Shown in pieces: positions 8,535 to 16,951 of a stretch of DNA of 64,000 nucleotides. The stretch covers positions 110,639-174,638 of the forward strand of contig NZ_SORE01000014.1 in assembly GCF_004366595.1 (NCBI RefSeq), written 5' to 3'. Origin of the DNA: Paraburkholderia rhizosphaerae. GTDB taxonomy: Bacteria > Pseudomonadota > Gammaproteobacteria > Burkholderiales > Burkholderiaceae. A program made the translations under genes and the position numbers. How positions within the stretch are numbered: the first letter of the stretch is position 1; every line of letters starts with the position of its first letter. The notes beneath the pieces were generated by a model. The model did no database searches and was not told the DNA's origin. It saw only the letters and a list, made by a program, of their open reading frames with translations.

Positions 8535-10538
8535 TCACGCGACTGCGGCCGCACCGCCGCTCCGCCCGGTCAGCGCACGCTGGATCGCGGCCTGCAGCAC
8601 GTCGTAGCGCACCGGCTTGGTCAGATAGTCGAAGAAAAGATCGGCGGCCGCGTGCATCTGCAATCCGGGCGTGTAAGCGGTCACCGCGATCACGGGCACA
8701 TGCTGCGCACGCGCATCGTGCGCGGCAAACTCATGGATGAACGCATAGCCGTCCTTGTCCGGCATCTGCAGGTCGAGCAGGATCAACTCGCACTGCCGCG
8801 TCGCAAGCCATTCGTGCGCGGCGTCCGCGCTGCCCACCACCGCGCCGCCGTAACCCATATGCTCGACCATCTCGCATAGCGACTCGCGCACCAGCTGATT
8901 GTCGTCGACGATCAGCACGCGCGGCCGCGCGCCGCGCTGCTGCGCATGCGCTGCCACGCGCGGCGCCACCGGTGGCGCGACCGGCTTCACCGGAATCGTC
9001 ACCGTGAACGTCGTGCCTTCGCCGATGCGGCTGTCCACCGCAATCCGGCCGCCGAACAGATCGACGAGACCCTGGACAATCGCCAGTCCCATCCCCGCGC
9101 CATCGAAACGCCGCGTACGCCGCTCGTCGAGACGAGTGAACTCCTTGAAAATCAAAGGAATCTGCTCGGTCGGTACGCCTGGTCCGGTATCGCGGACGAC
9201 GACCGCCAGCGCATCCGCATGCTGCTCGAAACGCAGCGTGACGGCGCCTCGCTCGGTATAACGGATCGCATTCGTCACCAGGTTGGTGACGATCTGCCGG
9301 ATTCGATGCGGGTCCGACTCGACCAGGCCGGCGACGCCGCTCGCGCCGCTCTCGAACGCCAGACCGCGCGCATGCGCCGCCGGTTCGCTCTCATCGACCA
9401 CCGACGCAAGCAACTCGCGTGGGTCGAACTGCTCATGCCGCAGTTCGAGCTTGCCCGCGCCGAGGCGTGCGTAATCGGTCAGATCCTTCATCTGGGTCTC
9501 GAGCTGCCGCGCGGCGGTCTCGAGGCGCCGGATCACCTTGCGATCCGCGTCGGAATGGACCGTGAAGCCAAGCAACTCGATCGACGACACGATTGCGTGC
9601 AGCGGTGTGCGCAACTCATGACTGATCATGCCGAGGAACGCGTCCTTCGCAAGACTTGCTTCGCGCGCCGCCTGGGTCGCCTCATGCTCGGCATCGAGCG
9701 CCGCGCGTTGCTGCTGGATCAGCTTCGTGCGGCGCCGCGCGTTCACGACCAGTTGCACGCTCGCGGCCGCGGACAGCATCAGCAGCACGACGCCGGCAAC
9801 GAACAGCAAGCGCCGCTTCGCGATGAAATCCGTGCTCAGCGCCGCGCGGTCCGCCACTTCGGAAAAGCGGCGGCTCAAGGCGAGATCGTTGAGTTTTTCC
9901 CAGTGACGGCGCAATTCCAGCACGATCTTGTCCGCCAGCATCGGGTCGCGCGGCAGCGCATCGAGCGTCGGCTCGAGTGCGTCGAGCATCGCGGTCAGCT
10001 TCTGGATTTCCAGTTGCTGCTGCTCCGCAAGCGCCGCCTGAGCGGCGAGCTGGCGCGTCGAACCCGCCATCACGCGCAGCTTCGACTGCAGCAGGTGATA
10101 CTGCAGCCGCAACTGCGCATAGTTGCCGTCGATACCCGTTTCGTACTGCAGCAGCTGGCTCTCGAGCCGCGCGTAAGCGATCTGCAGTTGCGCGGCGTCC
10201 CAGTAGAAGCCGTCATAGGCGGCGGCGCGCTCGGTCAAGCGCGGGTTGAGCAGCGACGAATACAGCAGGTAGCCGATCGCCGCAGTTGGCGCGGCGAGCG
10301 CGGTCAGCCAGATCAGCGCATAGACGACACGCCGCCGCCACGGATGTGGCGAGCGGCGCGTCAGCGGTTGCACGGTGGCGCACGCAGTGGTCGACGGGTC
10401 CGCGGCGGGCTGACCATCGGCCGGCTTGTCCGTGGCGGACCGCCCCGTGGCTGGGTGTCCGTCACGCGGCCGCCCCGTGGTTGCGCACCCGTCATCCGGC
10501 CGCCTCGCGGACGGCTGTCTGTCGGATGGCCGCCCCAT
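8535..10538 (-). CDS. Membrane hybrid histidine kinase with C-terminal receiver
   Basis: Two membrane segments (about residues 71-93 and 243-267) enclose a long helical periplasmic sensor region rich in Leu/Gln. A HisKA domain (MISHELRTPLHAI, His about 307), a HATPase domain (NLVTNAIRYTERG, DTGPGVP, GAGMGLAIVQGLV) and a receiver (VLIVDDN, phospho-Asp in LLDLQMPDKDG, Lys in YLTKPV) follow. The start was set at the ATG at 10538 because it forms TGATG with the stop of the upstream exported gene; the open frame continues 10 codons further up. The first 60 residues are a degenerate Gly/Arg/Pro/Asp repeat. The coupled upstream gene and the convergent BetR-receiver suggest one signalling route. Confidence 0.88.
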   Translation of the reverse strand: MGRPSDRQPSARRPDDGCATTGRPRDGHPATGRSATDKPADGQPAADPSTTACATVQPLTRRSPHPWRRRVVYALIWLTALAAPTAAIGYLLYSSLLNPRLTERAAAYDGFYWDAAQLQIAYARLESQLLQYETGIDGNYAQLRLQYHLLQSKLRVMAGSTRQLAAQAALAEQQQLEIQKLTAMLDALEPTLDALPRDPMLADKIVLELRRHWEKLNDLALSRRFSEVADRAALSTDFIAKRRLLFVAGVVLLMLSAAASVQLVVNARRRTKLIQQQRAALDAEHEATQAAREASLAKDAFLGMISHELRTPLHAIVSSIELLGFTVHSDADRKVIRRLETAARQLETQMKDLTDYARLGAGKLELRHEQFDPRELLASVVDESEPAAHARGLAFESGASGVAGLVESDPHRIRQIVTNLVTNAIRYTERGAVTLRFEQHADALAVVVRDTGPGVPTEQIPLIFKEFTRLDERRTRRFDGAGMGLAIVQGLVDLFGGRIAVDSRIGEGTTFTVTIPVKPVAPPVAPRVAAHAQQRGARPRVLIVDDNQLVRESLCEMVEHMGYGGAVVGSADAAHEWLATRQCELILLDLQMPDKDGYAFIHEFAAHDARAQHVPVIAVTAYTPGLQMHAAADLFFDYLTKPVRYDVLQAAIQRALTGRSGGAAAVA

Positions 10539-11071
10539 CACTTGACGATCAGAGCCTTGATCTGCCATACGAATTTCGCATCGGCCGTCGCGCCGGTCAG
10601 TTCCGCCGGGTATGCGTCGCGCGGATAAATCAGAAAGAGCGGCCCGAAATCGCTGATCTTCAGCCGCTTGCCGTTCATGCTATACGCGACGATCACACCA
10701 TAGTGCCCGGTGTCCGACAGCGGCACGGTGTACGTGTAGTCATCGTAGGTGTGCACCTCAACACGATCGCCATACGCGCCCACCTTCGTCAGAATATCCG
10801 CGAGCAATGGGCCCGTGAAGGTCGACCTCGGCGTCCACGATGTCGACGTCGTAATCGAATGCGACGGCAACGCGAGAATCTGCGCCTCCGAAAAGTGGAA
10901 CACATGATGCCCGGCGTCGTTCGTCCGCTCGATCTTGCCGGAGACATCGAGCGACATCGGTGTCGCACGCGCTGTTGCCGCGCAGCATGCGAGCAGCGCA
11001 ATCATAAGCCCGTAAGAGGCGGTCCTTATCGTGCGGCGCGTAGGCCGCGCTATCCCGTGTGTTTCCCGCAT
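10538..11071 (-). CDS. Exported molybdopterin-oxidoreductase-fold protein, probable sensory partner
   Basis: A 177-residue protein with an N-terminal signal peptide (basic start, hydrophobic GLMIALLACCAA, cleavage near ATARA). The mature part resembles the oxidoreductase molybdopterin-binding (sulfite-oxidase-like) domain: LDVSGKIERT, TFTGPLLADIL, DDYTYTVPLSD and the LFLIYPRD segment. The Cys that ligates molybdenum in active enzymes is not visible; the only two cysteines (29-30) are in the signal peptide. The start was chosen at ATG 11071, with AAAGG upstream, because the signal peptide begins there. It is translationally coupled (TGATG) to the hybrid kinase. Periplasmic ligand binding for the kinase is inferred rather than shown. 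Confidence 0.72.
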   Translation of the reverse strand: MRETHGIARPTRRTIRTASYGLMIALLACCAATARATPMSLDVSGKIERTNDAGHHVFHFSEAQILALPSHSITTSTSWTPRSTFTGPLLADILTKVGAYGDRVEVHTYDDYTYTVPLSDTGHYGVIVAYSMNGKRLKISDFGPLFLIYPRDAYPAELTGATADAKFVWQIKALIVK

Positions 11072-11289
11072 GGTCTGGCCTTTTCTTTTTCCATTGTTTG
11101 TTGTGGTTCGCCGCGCGCATCGGCAGTTCGAAGCACGTTTTCGGTGAACCGCATGCATAATATCGCCTCCATCCCGAAAAAGCCGGCCGATAGGCCGCCG
11201 ATACGCGCATCGAACCATCAGCCCCTTTTGAACCTGCGCTCGCGCCCCTGAACCTCAACCGCGCCACTGAACGCAAACGAACGCCAGCC

Positions 11290-12237
11290 ATGAAAAAGCC
11301 CGTTCTCCCGCTCACTTACGAACAGCTCGACCACTGGATCGAATCGCTACAGCCAGCCTTGCTGACCGAAGAGTTTTCGGCCGCGATCGGCATTCTGCGC
11401 GGTGGCGCGCCGCTCGCGTTGATGGCGTCGCACAGCATCGGCGTACCGGTCGCGTTCCTGAGCTACGACCGCCGTGCCCGGTACGTGACGTGGGATTCGT
11501 CACTGCCGCTGCCGTCGCCGGGTTCGAAAGTGCTGCTATGCGAAGACATTGCGGGCCGCGGCTTCACGCTGGTCGATTGCATCGCGTTTCTCGAGCAGCA
11601 TGGCCTGGTCGTGAAGACGCTGACCGGCGCGTTCGACGAACTGAGCCGCATCCGTCCGGACTTCGCGAACGATGCGACCGGCTATTTCGCGCTGTTCCCG
11701 TGGGAGCGTCAGGCGTATACCGAGGGCTATCGCGAGGACTGGCTGCAAGTCGAAGCCGGCGATGTGAAGGCGATGGCGAAGGATCACGAATATGCGACCT
11801 ACGCGATCGACCTCGACGGCATTCTGCTGCCGGACGTGCCGCTGTCCCGCTATGACGCGGACCTGTCCGCGGCGCTCAGCGAACGCGATGCGCTGCAGCC
11901 GTTCGACGTGCTGCCGGGCATCGATCTCGAACATGTGCGCGCGGTGATCACCGGGCGTCCGCAGACCGACGTCGACCGCACCCGCGCGTGGCTCGAGCGC
12001 CACGGCTTCGGCCATCTCGAACTGGTGATGCGCGTGCCCGACGCGCACGACGAAACGCCAATGGGGGCAGCGGCTCACAAGGCCGCCGCTGCGTTGCGCT
12101 GCGGTGTCACGCATTTTATCGAGAGCGATCCGGTGCAGGCGATGCGCATCGCCCAGGCGGCGCCGCTGCTGCGCGTAATCTGGTGGGATGCGGCGACGCG
12201 GACCGGCACGCTGGTGAGCGCATCAAGCTGGCGCTAG
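11290..12237 (+). CDS. Phosphoribosyltransferase-HAD phosphatase-like fusion protein
   Basis: Residues about 1-150 form a type I phosphoribosyltransferase-like domain. It has a PRPP loop VLLCEDIAGRGFTL (81-94) and an upstream hood segment ending GILRGGAPLALM. From about 168 the chain looks like a small HAD hydrolase: DLDG (Asp174/Asp176), VITGRP as motif II, a Lys in AAHKAAA, and FIESDP as motif IV. Both sets of key residues appear complete. The gene is divergent from the exported molybdopterin-fold gene across about 218 bases, and converges with a NERD helicase gene. A nucleotide-salvage or nucleotide-modification role is plausible, but the substrate cannot be read from the sequence. Confidence 0.7.
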   Translation: MKKPVLPLTYEQLDHWIESLQPALLTEEFSAAIGILRGGAPLALMASHSIGVPVAFLSYDRRARYVTWDSSLPLPSPGSKVLLCEDIAGRGFTLVDCIAFLEQHGLVVKTLTGAFDELSRIRPDFANDATGYFALFPWERQAYTEGYREDWLQVEAGDVKAMAKDHEYATYAIDLDGILLPDVPLSRYDADLSAALSERDALQPFDVLPGIDLEHVRAVITGRPQTDVDRTRAWLERHGFGHLELVMRVPDAHDETPMGAAAHKAAAALRCGVTHFIESDPVQAMRIAQAAPLLRVIWWDAATRTGTLVSASSWR

Positions 12238-12320
12238 TTGAGATGTTCTGGCGCAATACCGCCGGGCGCGTACACCGCAAGTCATCCACGCCCGCTTTCG
12301 TTCAGGCAGTGCCGCTTCGT

Positions 12321-14003
12321 TCATTGCGCGTCGTCAGCCGGCTCCAGCGCATCCCCTAACTCCAGATGCCGCGCCGCGCGTTGCGACGCGACGACGATCA
12401 GCTTCATCGTTGCGCGCGTCGCACCGACGAACAGCTTGCGCGCGCTGCGCTCGTCGAAGGTATCGAAATCCACTTCGGTGAGAATCACGCAAGGCGCGGC
12501 CTGCCCCTTGAAACGGTAGATCGATTCGAGCAGCACGTCGCCGTCGCGGTACTCGGGGCTGCCGAACAGATCGTATTTGCCGGTGAAGCTGCGCAGCCGG
12601 TGCGGGCCCAACTGGTCAAGCGCCGCAAGCACCGAGCCTTCGCGCCCGCGAAACGACAGCACGACGATGTCCTGTTTGCGAAAACCAAGCGATAGCGCCT
12701 GCGTAATCGCACGTTTGGTCGCGTCGACGCAGCTTTGCCCGGCGTCATCTTCGTCGTAGGTCGACAGCGCGATGTCGGAGCCGTCGAATGGACTTGCCGC
12801 GGTGAGCCCCGCCGCGAGCGGCACGGACGCGCCGACGACGTCGCGCAGGTAGTCGAGAATGTCGCGCGGACTGCGGTAGTTCGTCGATTCCTTCAGCACG
12901 GTCCAGCCCGGCAACGCGACGGGTTCGCGCATATACAGGTTCTGCAACGGATCCTCCAGCCACCACCACGCGCCGCCTGGCCGCAGCACACGTTCGAGCG
13001 GCGGCACCCAGGTCTCGCGGAAATCCTGCCCTTCGTCGACGATCAACACATCGAATTGCCAGCCTGCGTCGATTGGCGTTTGCGCGAACACCGTTTCGAG
13101 TTGCTCGAACACGTCAGGCGACGCGAAATCCGGCGCGCGGCCGCTGTCGCGCGCAATCCAGTCGCACAGCTGGTGATAGTTCGCGACCTTCGCCTCGGGC
13201 GGTGCGACGCGCGCAATGTGATCGGCCAGCGGACGGTTGAAGCACACGTATAGCGGCCGTTCGCCGCGCGCGACCGCGTCTTTCATCACCTGCACGGCGA
13301 GCTGCGTCTTGCCGGAGCCGGCAGTGCCGATCACGCGCAGCCGGAACGGCGCGAACTCGAGGCGCCGCGCCCACGTCGCGAGACCGCCGGCGAGGCGCGT
13401 GACGAGCGTACCCGCCTGCCCGACGAGCGCACTCGCATCGGGCGTGAGCGACAGTTCGTCGGCGAGGAAATGATGAATTTTCGGCGCGCAGGGCAAACGC
13501 GGCTCATCGGCTGGCAGCGCGTCGCGGATAATCGCCGCGAGCCGCTCCTTGCGCGCCGCATCGACGATTCGTGACGGGTCCACCCCCGCGATCGCCGCAT
13601 CTTTCACCCGATGATCAGGGCAGTACAGCAGCCCTTCGATGAAATACGCGCCCGCGCCGAATGCCGCGGTGAACCGCCGGTGCAATCCTTCGACGGTGCG
13701 TGCGAGCGCGATCGCGACATTGCGCTCGGTCTGCAGATACGCCTTCACAAGCCCCTTCGGGGTTTCGCGCAGGAAGCCAGTTTTCTGCTCGATGATCACC
13801 ACGCGTCCCGATGGCCCGACAATTACGAAATTCGCTTCGCCGTAGACCGAAAAGCCGTCGTTGACGCGTGTCCAGTGCACGCCGTGATACACCGTGTAGC
13901 CGGCGGGCAGCGCCTGTTCGAGCAGCGCGAGCGTTTCGCTCTCGCGCGCCGCGGCGCCGGTGGCGGCGACATGCTTCCAGTCGTCGGGAACGATACGGGC
14001 CAT
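12321..14003 (-). CDS. NERD-domain superfamily 1 (UvrD-like) helicase
   Basis: The N-terminus carries a nuclease-related NERD domain (about residues 15-110). Its GEANFVIV strand and IEQK (Glu72-x-Lys74) match the PD-(D/E)xK-like core. A UvrD/Rep-like ATPase follows: Walker A GTAGSGKT (226-233), DEGQD as motif II, a YRSPRDI segment, YRFKGQAAPCVIL as motif V, and VGATRATMKLIVV as motif VI. At 560 residues it is shorter than UvrD because the inserted 1B/2B subdomains are reduced. GAGG precedes the ATG at 14003. Its neighbours do not identify a pathway. Proteins of this build occur both in DNA repair and in phage-defence islands, but no defence partner genes were seen. Confidence 0.85.
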   Translation of the reverse strand: MARIVPDDWKHVAATGAAARESETLALLEQALPAGYTVYHGVHWTRVNDGFSVYGEANFVIVGPSGRVVIIEQKTGFLRETPKGLVKAYLQTERNVAIALARTVEGLHRRFTAAFGAGAYFIEGLLYCPDHRVKDAAIAGVDPSRIVDAARKERLAAIIRDALPADEPRLPCAPKIHHFLADELSLTPDASALVGQAGTLVTRLAGGLATWARRLEFAPFRLRVIGTAGSGKTQLAVQVMKDAVARGERPLYVCFNRPLADHIARVAPPEAKVANYHQLCDWIARDSGRAPDFASPDVFEQLETVFAQTPIDAGWQFDVLIVDEGQDFRETWVPPLERVLRPGGAWWWLEDPLQNLYMREPVALPGWTVLKESTNYRSPRDILDYLRDVVGASVPLAAGLTAASPFDGSDIALSTYDEDDAGQSCVDATKRAITQALSLGFRKQDIVVLSFRGREGSVLAALDQLGPHRLRSFTGKYDLFGSPEYRDGDVLLESIYRFKGQAAPCVILTEVDFDTFDERSARKLFVGATRATMKLIVVASQRAARHLELGDALEPADDAQ

Positions 14004-14229
14004 GCAATGCCTCGTCGTGATGGACTTCGATGGGTGGCTGTGGGTGTGCCTGGTGCGTCTGCGGGTCCCCGCCGTTGCCGCCTCGCGAGGGACCGCTCAT
14101 TGTACGCAATGCGAATCGCAGCATGCTTCGAGCTTCGGTAGGATGATTTCGCTTCGTGTATCGTTAACCGTCGAACGCCGCGCGCGCGCGTGGCTTGCCA
14201 AACTGTAATGTCAGAAGGGACTTTTGCCG

Positions 14230-14856
14230 GTGATCAGAATCTGGGGACGCAGTAACTCCGTCAACGTTCAGAAAGTGTTGTGGTGCTGTGACGAACTGGT
14301 GCTGCCGTACGAACGCATCGATGCAGGCCTGCAATTCGGGCGCAATAACGAGCCCGAGTATCTTGCGATGAATCCGACGGGCCGCATTCCGACGCTCGTC
14401 GATGGCGACTATGTACTGTGGGAATCGCACTCCATCGTGCGCTATCTGACGATGCAGTATGGGGAATCGAGCAGCCTCTATCCCACCGACGCGAAGGCGC
14501 GCGCCAGTATCGACCGCTGGCTCGACTGGACGCTCGCGATGCTGGTGCCCGCCGAGCGCCCCGTGTTTCTCGCGGTGGTGCGTACCCCCGCGGAACAACG
14601 CGATGCCGCGAAGCTCGCCGCCGACATCGACGCGGTCGCGGCACTGTGGAAAATGATCGACGCGCAATTGCAGGGGCGCTTTCATATCGAAGGCGAGAAG
14701 TTCACGCTCGCCGATATCGTGATCGGCTCATATGCGAAGCGCTGGTTTGGTCTCGAAGGTGTCGAACGGCCGCCGTTGCCGAATCTCGAACGCTGGTACC
14801 TGCGTCTCGCGACGCGCTCCGGTTTCCGCAAATACATTGACTTCCCGCTCACCTGA
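14230..14856 (+). CDS. Glutathione S-transferase family protein
   Basis: A 208-residue cytosolic GST with an N-terminal thioredoxin fold (IRIWGRSNSVNVQKVLW, cis-Pro region GRIPTLVDGD, ESHSIVRYL) and an all-alpha C-terminal domain (DRWLDW, FTLADI, ERWYLRL). The GTG at 14230 was preferred because AGAAGGGA ends 9 bases before it and homology begins at MIRIWGR; the in-frame TTG at 14224 would be only 3 bases from that site. A Ser in SNSVN is the probable catalytic residue. It is followed by a second GST gene across a strong hairpin. Confidence 0.85.
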   Translation: MIRIWGRSNSVNVQKVLWCCDELVLPYERIDAGLQFGRNNEPEYLAMNPTGRIPTLVDGDYVLWESHSIVRYLTMQYGESSSLYPTDAKARASIDRWLDWTLAMLVPAERPVFLAVVRTPAEQRDAAKLAADIDAVAALWKMIDAQLQGRFHIEGEKFTLADIVIGSYAKRWFGLEGVERPPLPNLERWYLRLATRSGFRKYIDFPLT

Positions 14857-14863
14857 TTGCTGA

Positions 14864-14906
14864 GCGCCGCGACTGTGCGCGTCACCGGCGCGCACAGTCG
14901 CGGCGC
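14864..14906 (+). terminator. Perfect 18-bp hairpin between two GST genes
   Basis: Arms at 14864-14881 and 14889-14906 are perfect inverted repeats of 18 bases around a 7-base loop, starting 8 bases after the first GST stop. There is no clear T-run afterwards, so it may act as a processing or partial termination structure rather than a standard intrinsic terminator. Confidence 0.55.
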
Positions 14907-14930
14907 AGCATCACTTTGCACGCTAAACCG

Positions 14931-15557
14931 ATGACCATCACGCTTTACGCCTGGGCCACACCGAACGGACGCAAGATCAGCGTCGCGCTCGAAGAAATGG
15001 GACTTCCGTACACCGTCAAGCCGATCAACATCGGCAATAACGAGCAGTTCCAGGCCGAATTCCTGAGCATCAGCCCGAACAACAAGATCCCGGCGATCGT
15101 CGACCCGCAGGGACCCGATGGTCAGCCGATCAGCGTGTTCGAATCGGGTGCGATTCTGCTTTATCTCGGCGAGAAAACCGGCAAATTCCTGCCGAAAAGC
15201 CTGCGCGACCGCGTGCCAGTGCTCGAATGGCTGATGTGGCAGATGGGCGGCTTCGGGCCGATGCCCGGCCAGGTTCATCACTTTGCCGCACTGGAATCCG
15301 AAAGCGACCGTCAATACGGGCTCAAGCGCTTTTCCGCGGAAACGAGGCGGCTTTACGGGGTGCTCGACGAACGTCTCGGCAAAACGGAATACGTTGCGGG
15401 AGACCTTTCCATTGCCGATTTCGCGATTCTGGGCTGGGCGTGGCGCCACGAACGCCATAAGGTCGATCTCGCCGACTACCCGAATGTGCAGCGCTGGTAT
15501 CAGATGATGTTCGCGCGACCGGCGGTGCAGCGCGGCTTCGACGTGAAGCTCGACTGA
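14931..15557 (+). CDS. yfcG: YfcG/YghU-type glutathione-dependent disulfide-bond oxidoreductase
   Basis: A 208-residue Nu-class GST. The hallmark segments are TPNGRKISVALEEMGLPY, EFLSISPNNKIPAIVD, ESGAILLYLGEKTG, LMWQMGGFGPMPGQ and HHF, which closely follow E. coli YfcG. That enzyme uses two glutathiones to reduce disulfides and has little classical transferase activity. The start is ATG 14931 (MTITLYAWATPNG); the open frame reaches back to a TTG at 14916. The upstream hairpin suggests partly independent expression from the first GST, and zur follows on the same strand. Cytosolic, with no signal peptide. Confidence 0.85.
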   Translation: MTITLYAWATPNGRKISVALEEMGLPYTVKPINIGNNEQFQAEFLSISPNNKIPAIVDPQGPDGQPISVFESGAILLYLGEKTGKFLPKSLRDRVPVLEWLMWQMGGFGPMPGQVHHFAALESESDRQYGLKRFSAETRRLYGVLDERLGKTEYVAGDLSIADFAILGWAWRHERHKVDLADYPNVQRWYQMMFARPAVQRGFDVKLD

Positions 15558-15592
15558 ATCCACGCACGCGCGGGCCATTTATAATTCAGCGC

Positions 15593-16132
15593 ATGAAAAA
15601 TGCAAAGGCCTCCGCGGCCGCCGAAAAACCGACATCTGGCCGCGCCCACGCGGCGCACGCCGGACATCACCATCCCGCCTCGTCTGAGGCGGCGCTCGCG
15701 CTTGCGGACGAATACTGTCGCGAGCGCGGCGAAAAGTTGACGCCGCTGCGCCGCAAGGTGCTCGAGCTGCTGCTAACCTCGGGCCGCGCGACCAAAGCGT
15801 ATTCGCTGCTCGACGAGATGCGCCAGATTCACCCCGGTTCGGCGCCGCCGACCGTCTATCGCGCGTTGGACTTCCTGTTAGCCGCCGGCCTCGTGCACCG
15901 GATCGAATCGATCAATGCATTCACGGTTTGCCACGACCTGACGCAATGCCAGCACGGCATGCTGGTGGTGTGCCAGCAATGCGGCAGCGTGGCCGAATTG
16001 CATCAGCCGAAACTGCGCGAAGCGCTGATGGCGCAAGTCGCCCATGCGGGCTACCGGCTCGCCGGTGAAGAAATCGAACTGAAGGGACTATGCGCGGACT
16101 GCCAGGCAGCGCAGGCGGCTGCCAGCAATTGA
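15593..16132 (+). CDS. zur: Fur-family zinc uptake regulator (Zur type)
   Basis: A 179-residue Fur-superfamily repressor with an added Ala/His-rich N-terminus (HAAHAGHHH). The winged helix contains LTPLRRKVLELLL and the recognition segment PPTVYRALDFLLAAGLVHRIES, which matches Zur more closely than Fur. Two structural zinc CxxC pairs are present (Cys127/Cys130 and Cys167/Cys170), with a metal-site His region AFTVCHD. No zinc transporter gene lies next to it, so its targets must be elsewhere. The His-rich leader might buffer metal; this is an inference. Confidence 0.85.
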   Translation: MKNAKASAAAEKPTSGRAHAAHAGHHHPASSEAALALADEYCRERGEKLTPLRRKVLELLLTSGRATKAYSLLDEMRQIHPGSAPPTVYRALDFLLAAGLVHRIESINAFTVCHDLTQCQHGMLVVCQQCGSVAELHQPKLREALMAQVAHAGYRLAGEEIELKGLCADCQAAQAAASN

Positions 16133-16256
16133 CGCGGTTCACCGGCGCCAAAAACGGGGCGCTAGCCAATCGACACCGGCAACGCGCAGCCGCATGTCAA
16201 TCGACTAAACGGCACGCCGTCCGCTGCAAACGGCGCGAAATACCGGCGCCGTGGCA

Positions 16257-16667
16257 TTAACCCGCCGCGCGCGCGCCGATGGCGTCGTGCAGTATCGTCA
16301 CCAGTGTTTCGGGACGCGCCGGTTTCGTCATGAAGTGCTGGAACCCCTCGCCGATGCTGCGCAGCCGATAGGCTTCGTCGGTATGGCCGGTAATCGCGAT
16401 CGCCACCGCCGGTGCGTGGTCGCCCCGAATCTCGTGATCGCGCAACCGCTGGATCAGATAGAAACCATCCATTGCGGGTAAGTCGATGTCGCACACGACC
16501 GCGTCGGGCATCACACGCACCGCCGCTTCGACTCCCTCCTCCGCATCCGACACCGCCACCACATGTGCGCCTTCGGATTCCAGCAAACTCTTGAGCGACT
16601 CGCGATTTTGCGGGTCATCTTCTACTAGCACGATCGTCGCCTGATCGAGCCTTAATACACCGTTCAT
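16257..16667 (-). CDS. Single-domain response regulator (receiver only)
   Basis: A 136-residue receiver with no output domain. It has the acidic triad LVEDD (16-18), phospho-acceptor Asp60 in VVCDIDLPAMDG, the Thr switch in AIAITGHTDE and Lys in FMTKPARP. The start is taken at ATG 16667; the open frame continues 6 codons to a TTG. It would act as a CheY-like relay or phosphate sink. No kinase is adjacent. Paired direct repeats sit in its presumed promoter region. Confidence 0.85.
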   Translation of the reverse strand: MNGVLRLDQATIVLVEDDPQNRESLKSLLESEGAHVVAVSDAEEGVEAAVRVMPDAVVCDIDLPAMDGFYLIQRLRDHEIRGDHAPAVAIAITGHTDEAYRLRSIGEGFQHFMTKPARPETLVTILHDAIGARAAG

Positions 16668-16951
16668 TTTTACGTTGTTACCCAAAAAGCTGTTTGTGCA
16701 GCTGTTTATGCATTCTGACGTGGTTGTCAGGCACCTGCACCGCGCCAGCGCCGACAGCGAATGACTGTACGACTTTCACTTTCTTGCACTTTTACATGAC
16801 GTTCTTGCACAGACCTCGGGCGCGCTGCTCGCCGTTTGATCTATTCCAAATCTACGTCCATTGACCCAACTGCGTCCGACGAGTTGCAAGGAAGTGTACG
16901 CTGCTGCGCAGTGCGCCGCAGCGACGCGGGCGATGCCACCATAACCGAACA
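16668..16951. other. Intergenic region between receiver gene and kdgR relic
   Basis: No gene is supported here. Besides the tandem 12-base pair at 16688-16711, TTCTTGCAC occurs twice (16781-16789 and 16802-16810) with starts 21 bases apart, about two helical turns, as expected for a dimeric regulator. Short open frames overlapping it have no family resemblance. Confidence 0.5.
16688..16711. repeat. Tandem pair of 12-base repeats upstream of the receiver gene
   Basis: AGCTGTTTGTGC (16688-16699) is followed immediately by AGCTGTTTATGC (16700-16711), 11 of 12 bases identical. It lies about 20 bases upstream of the minus-strand receiver start and may be a regulator binding site. Confidence 0.5.

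Noticed and set aside
10286..11251. Plus-strand open frame across the kinase 5' end and exported gene
   Set aside because: Arg-rich shadow of the true minus-strand genes.
14004..14229. Possible tRNA or small RNA between the helicase and GST genes
   Set aside because: No cloverleaf or terminator-bounded unit could be drawn.
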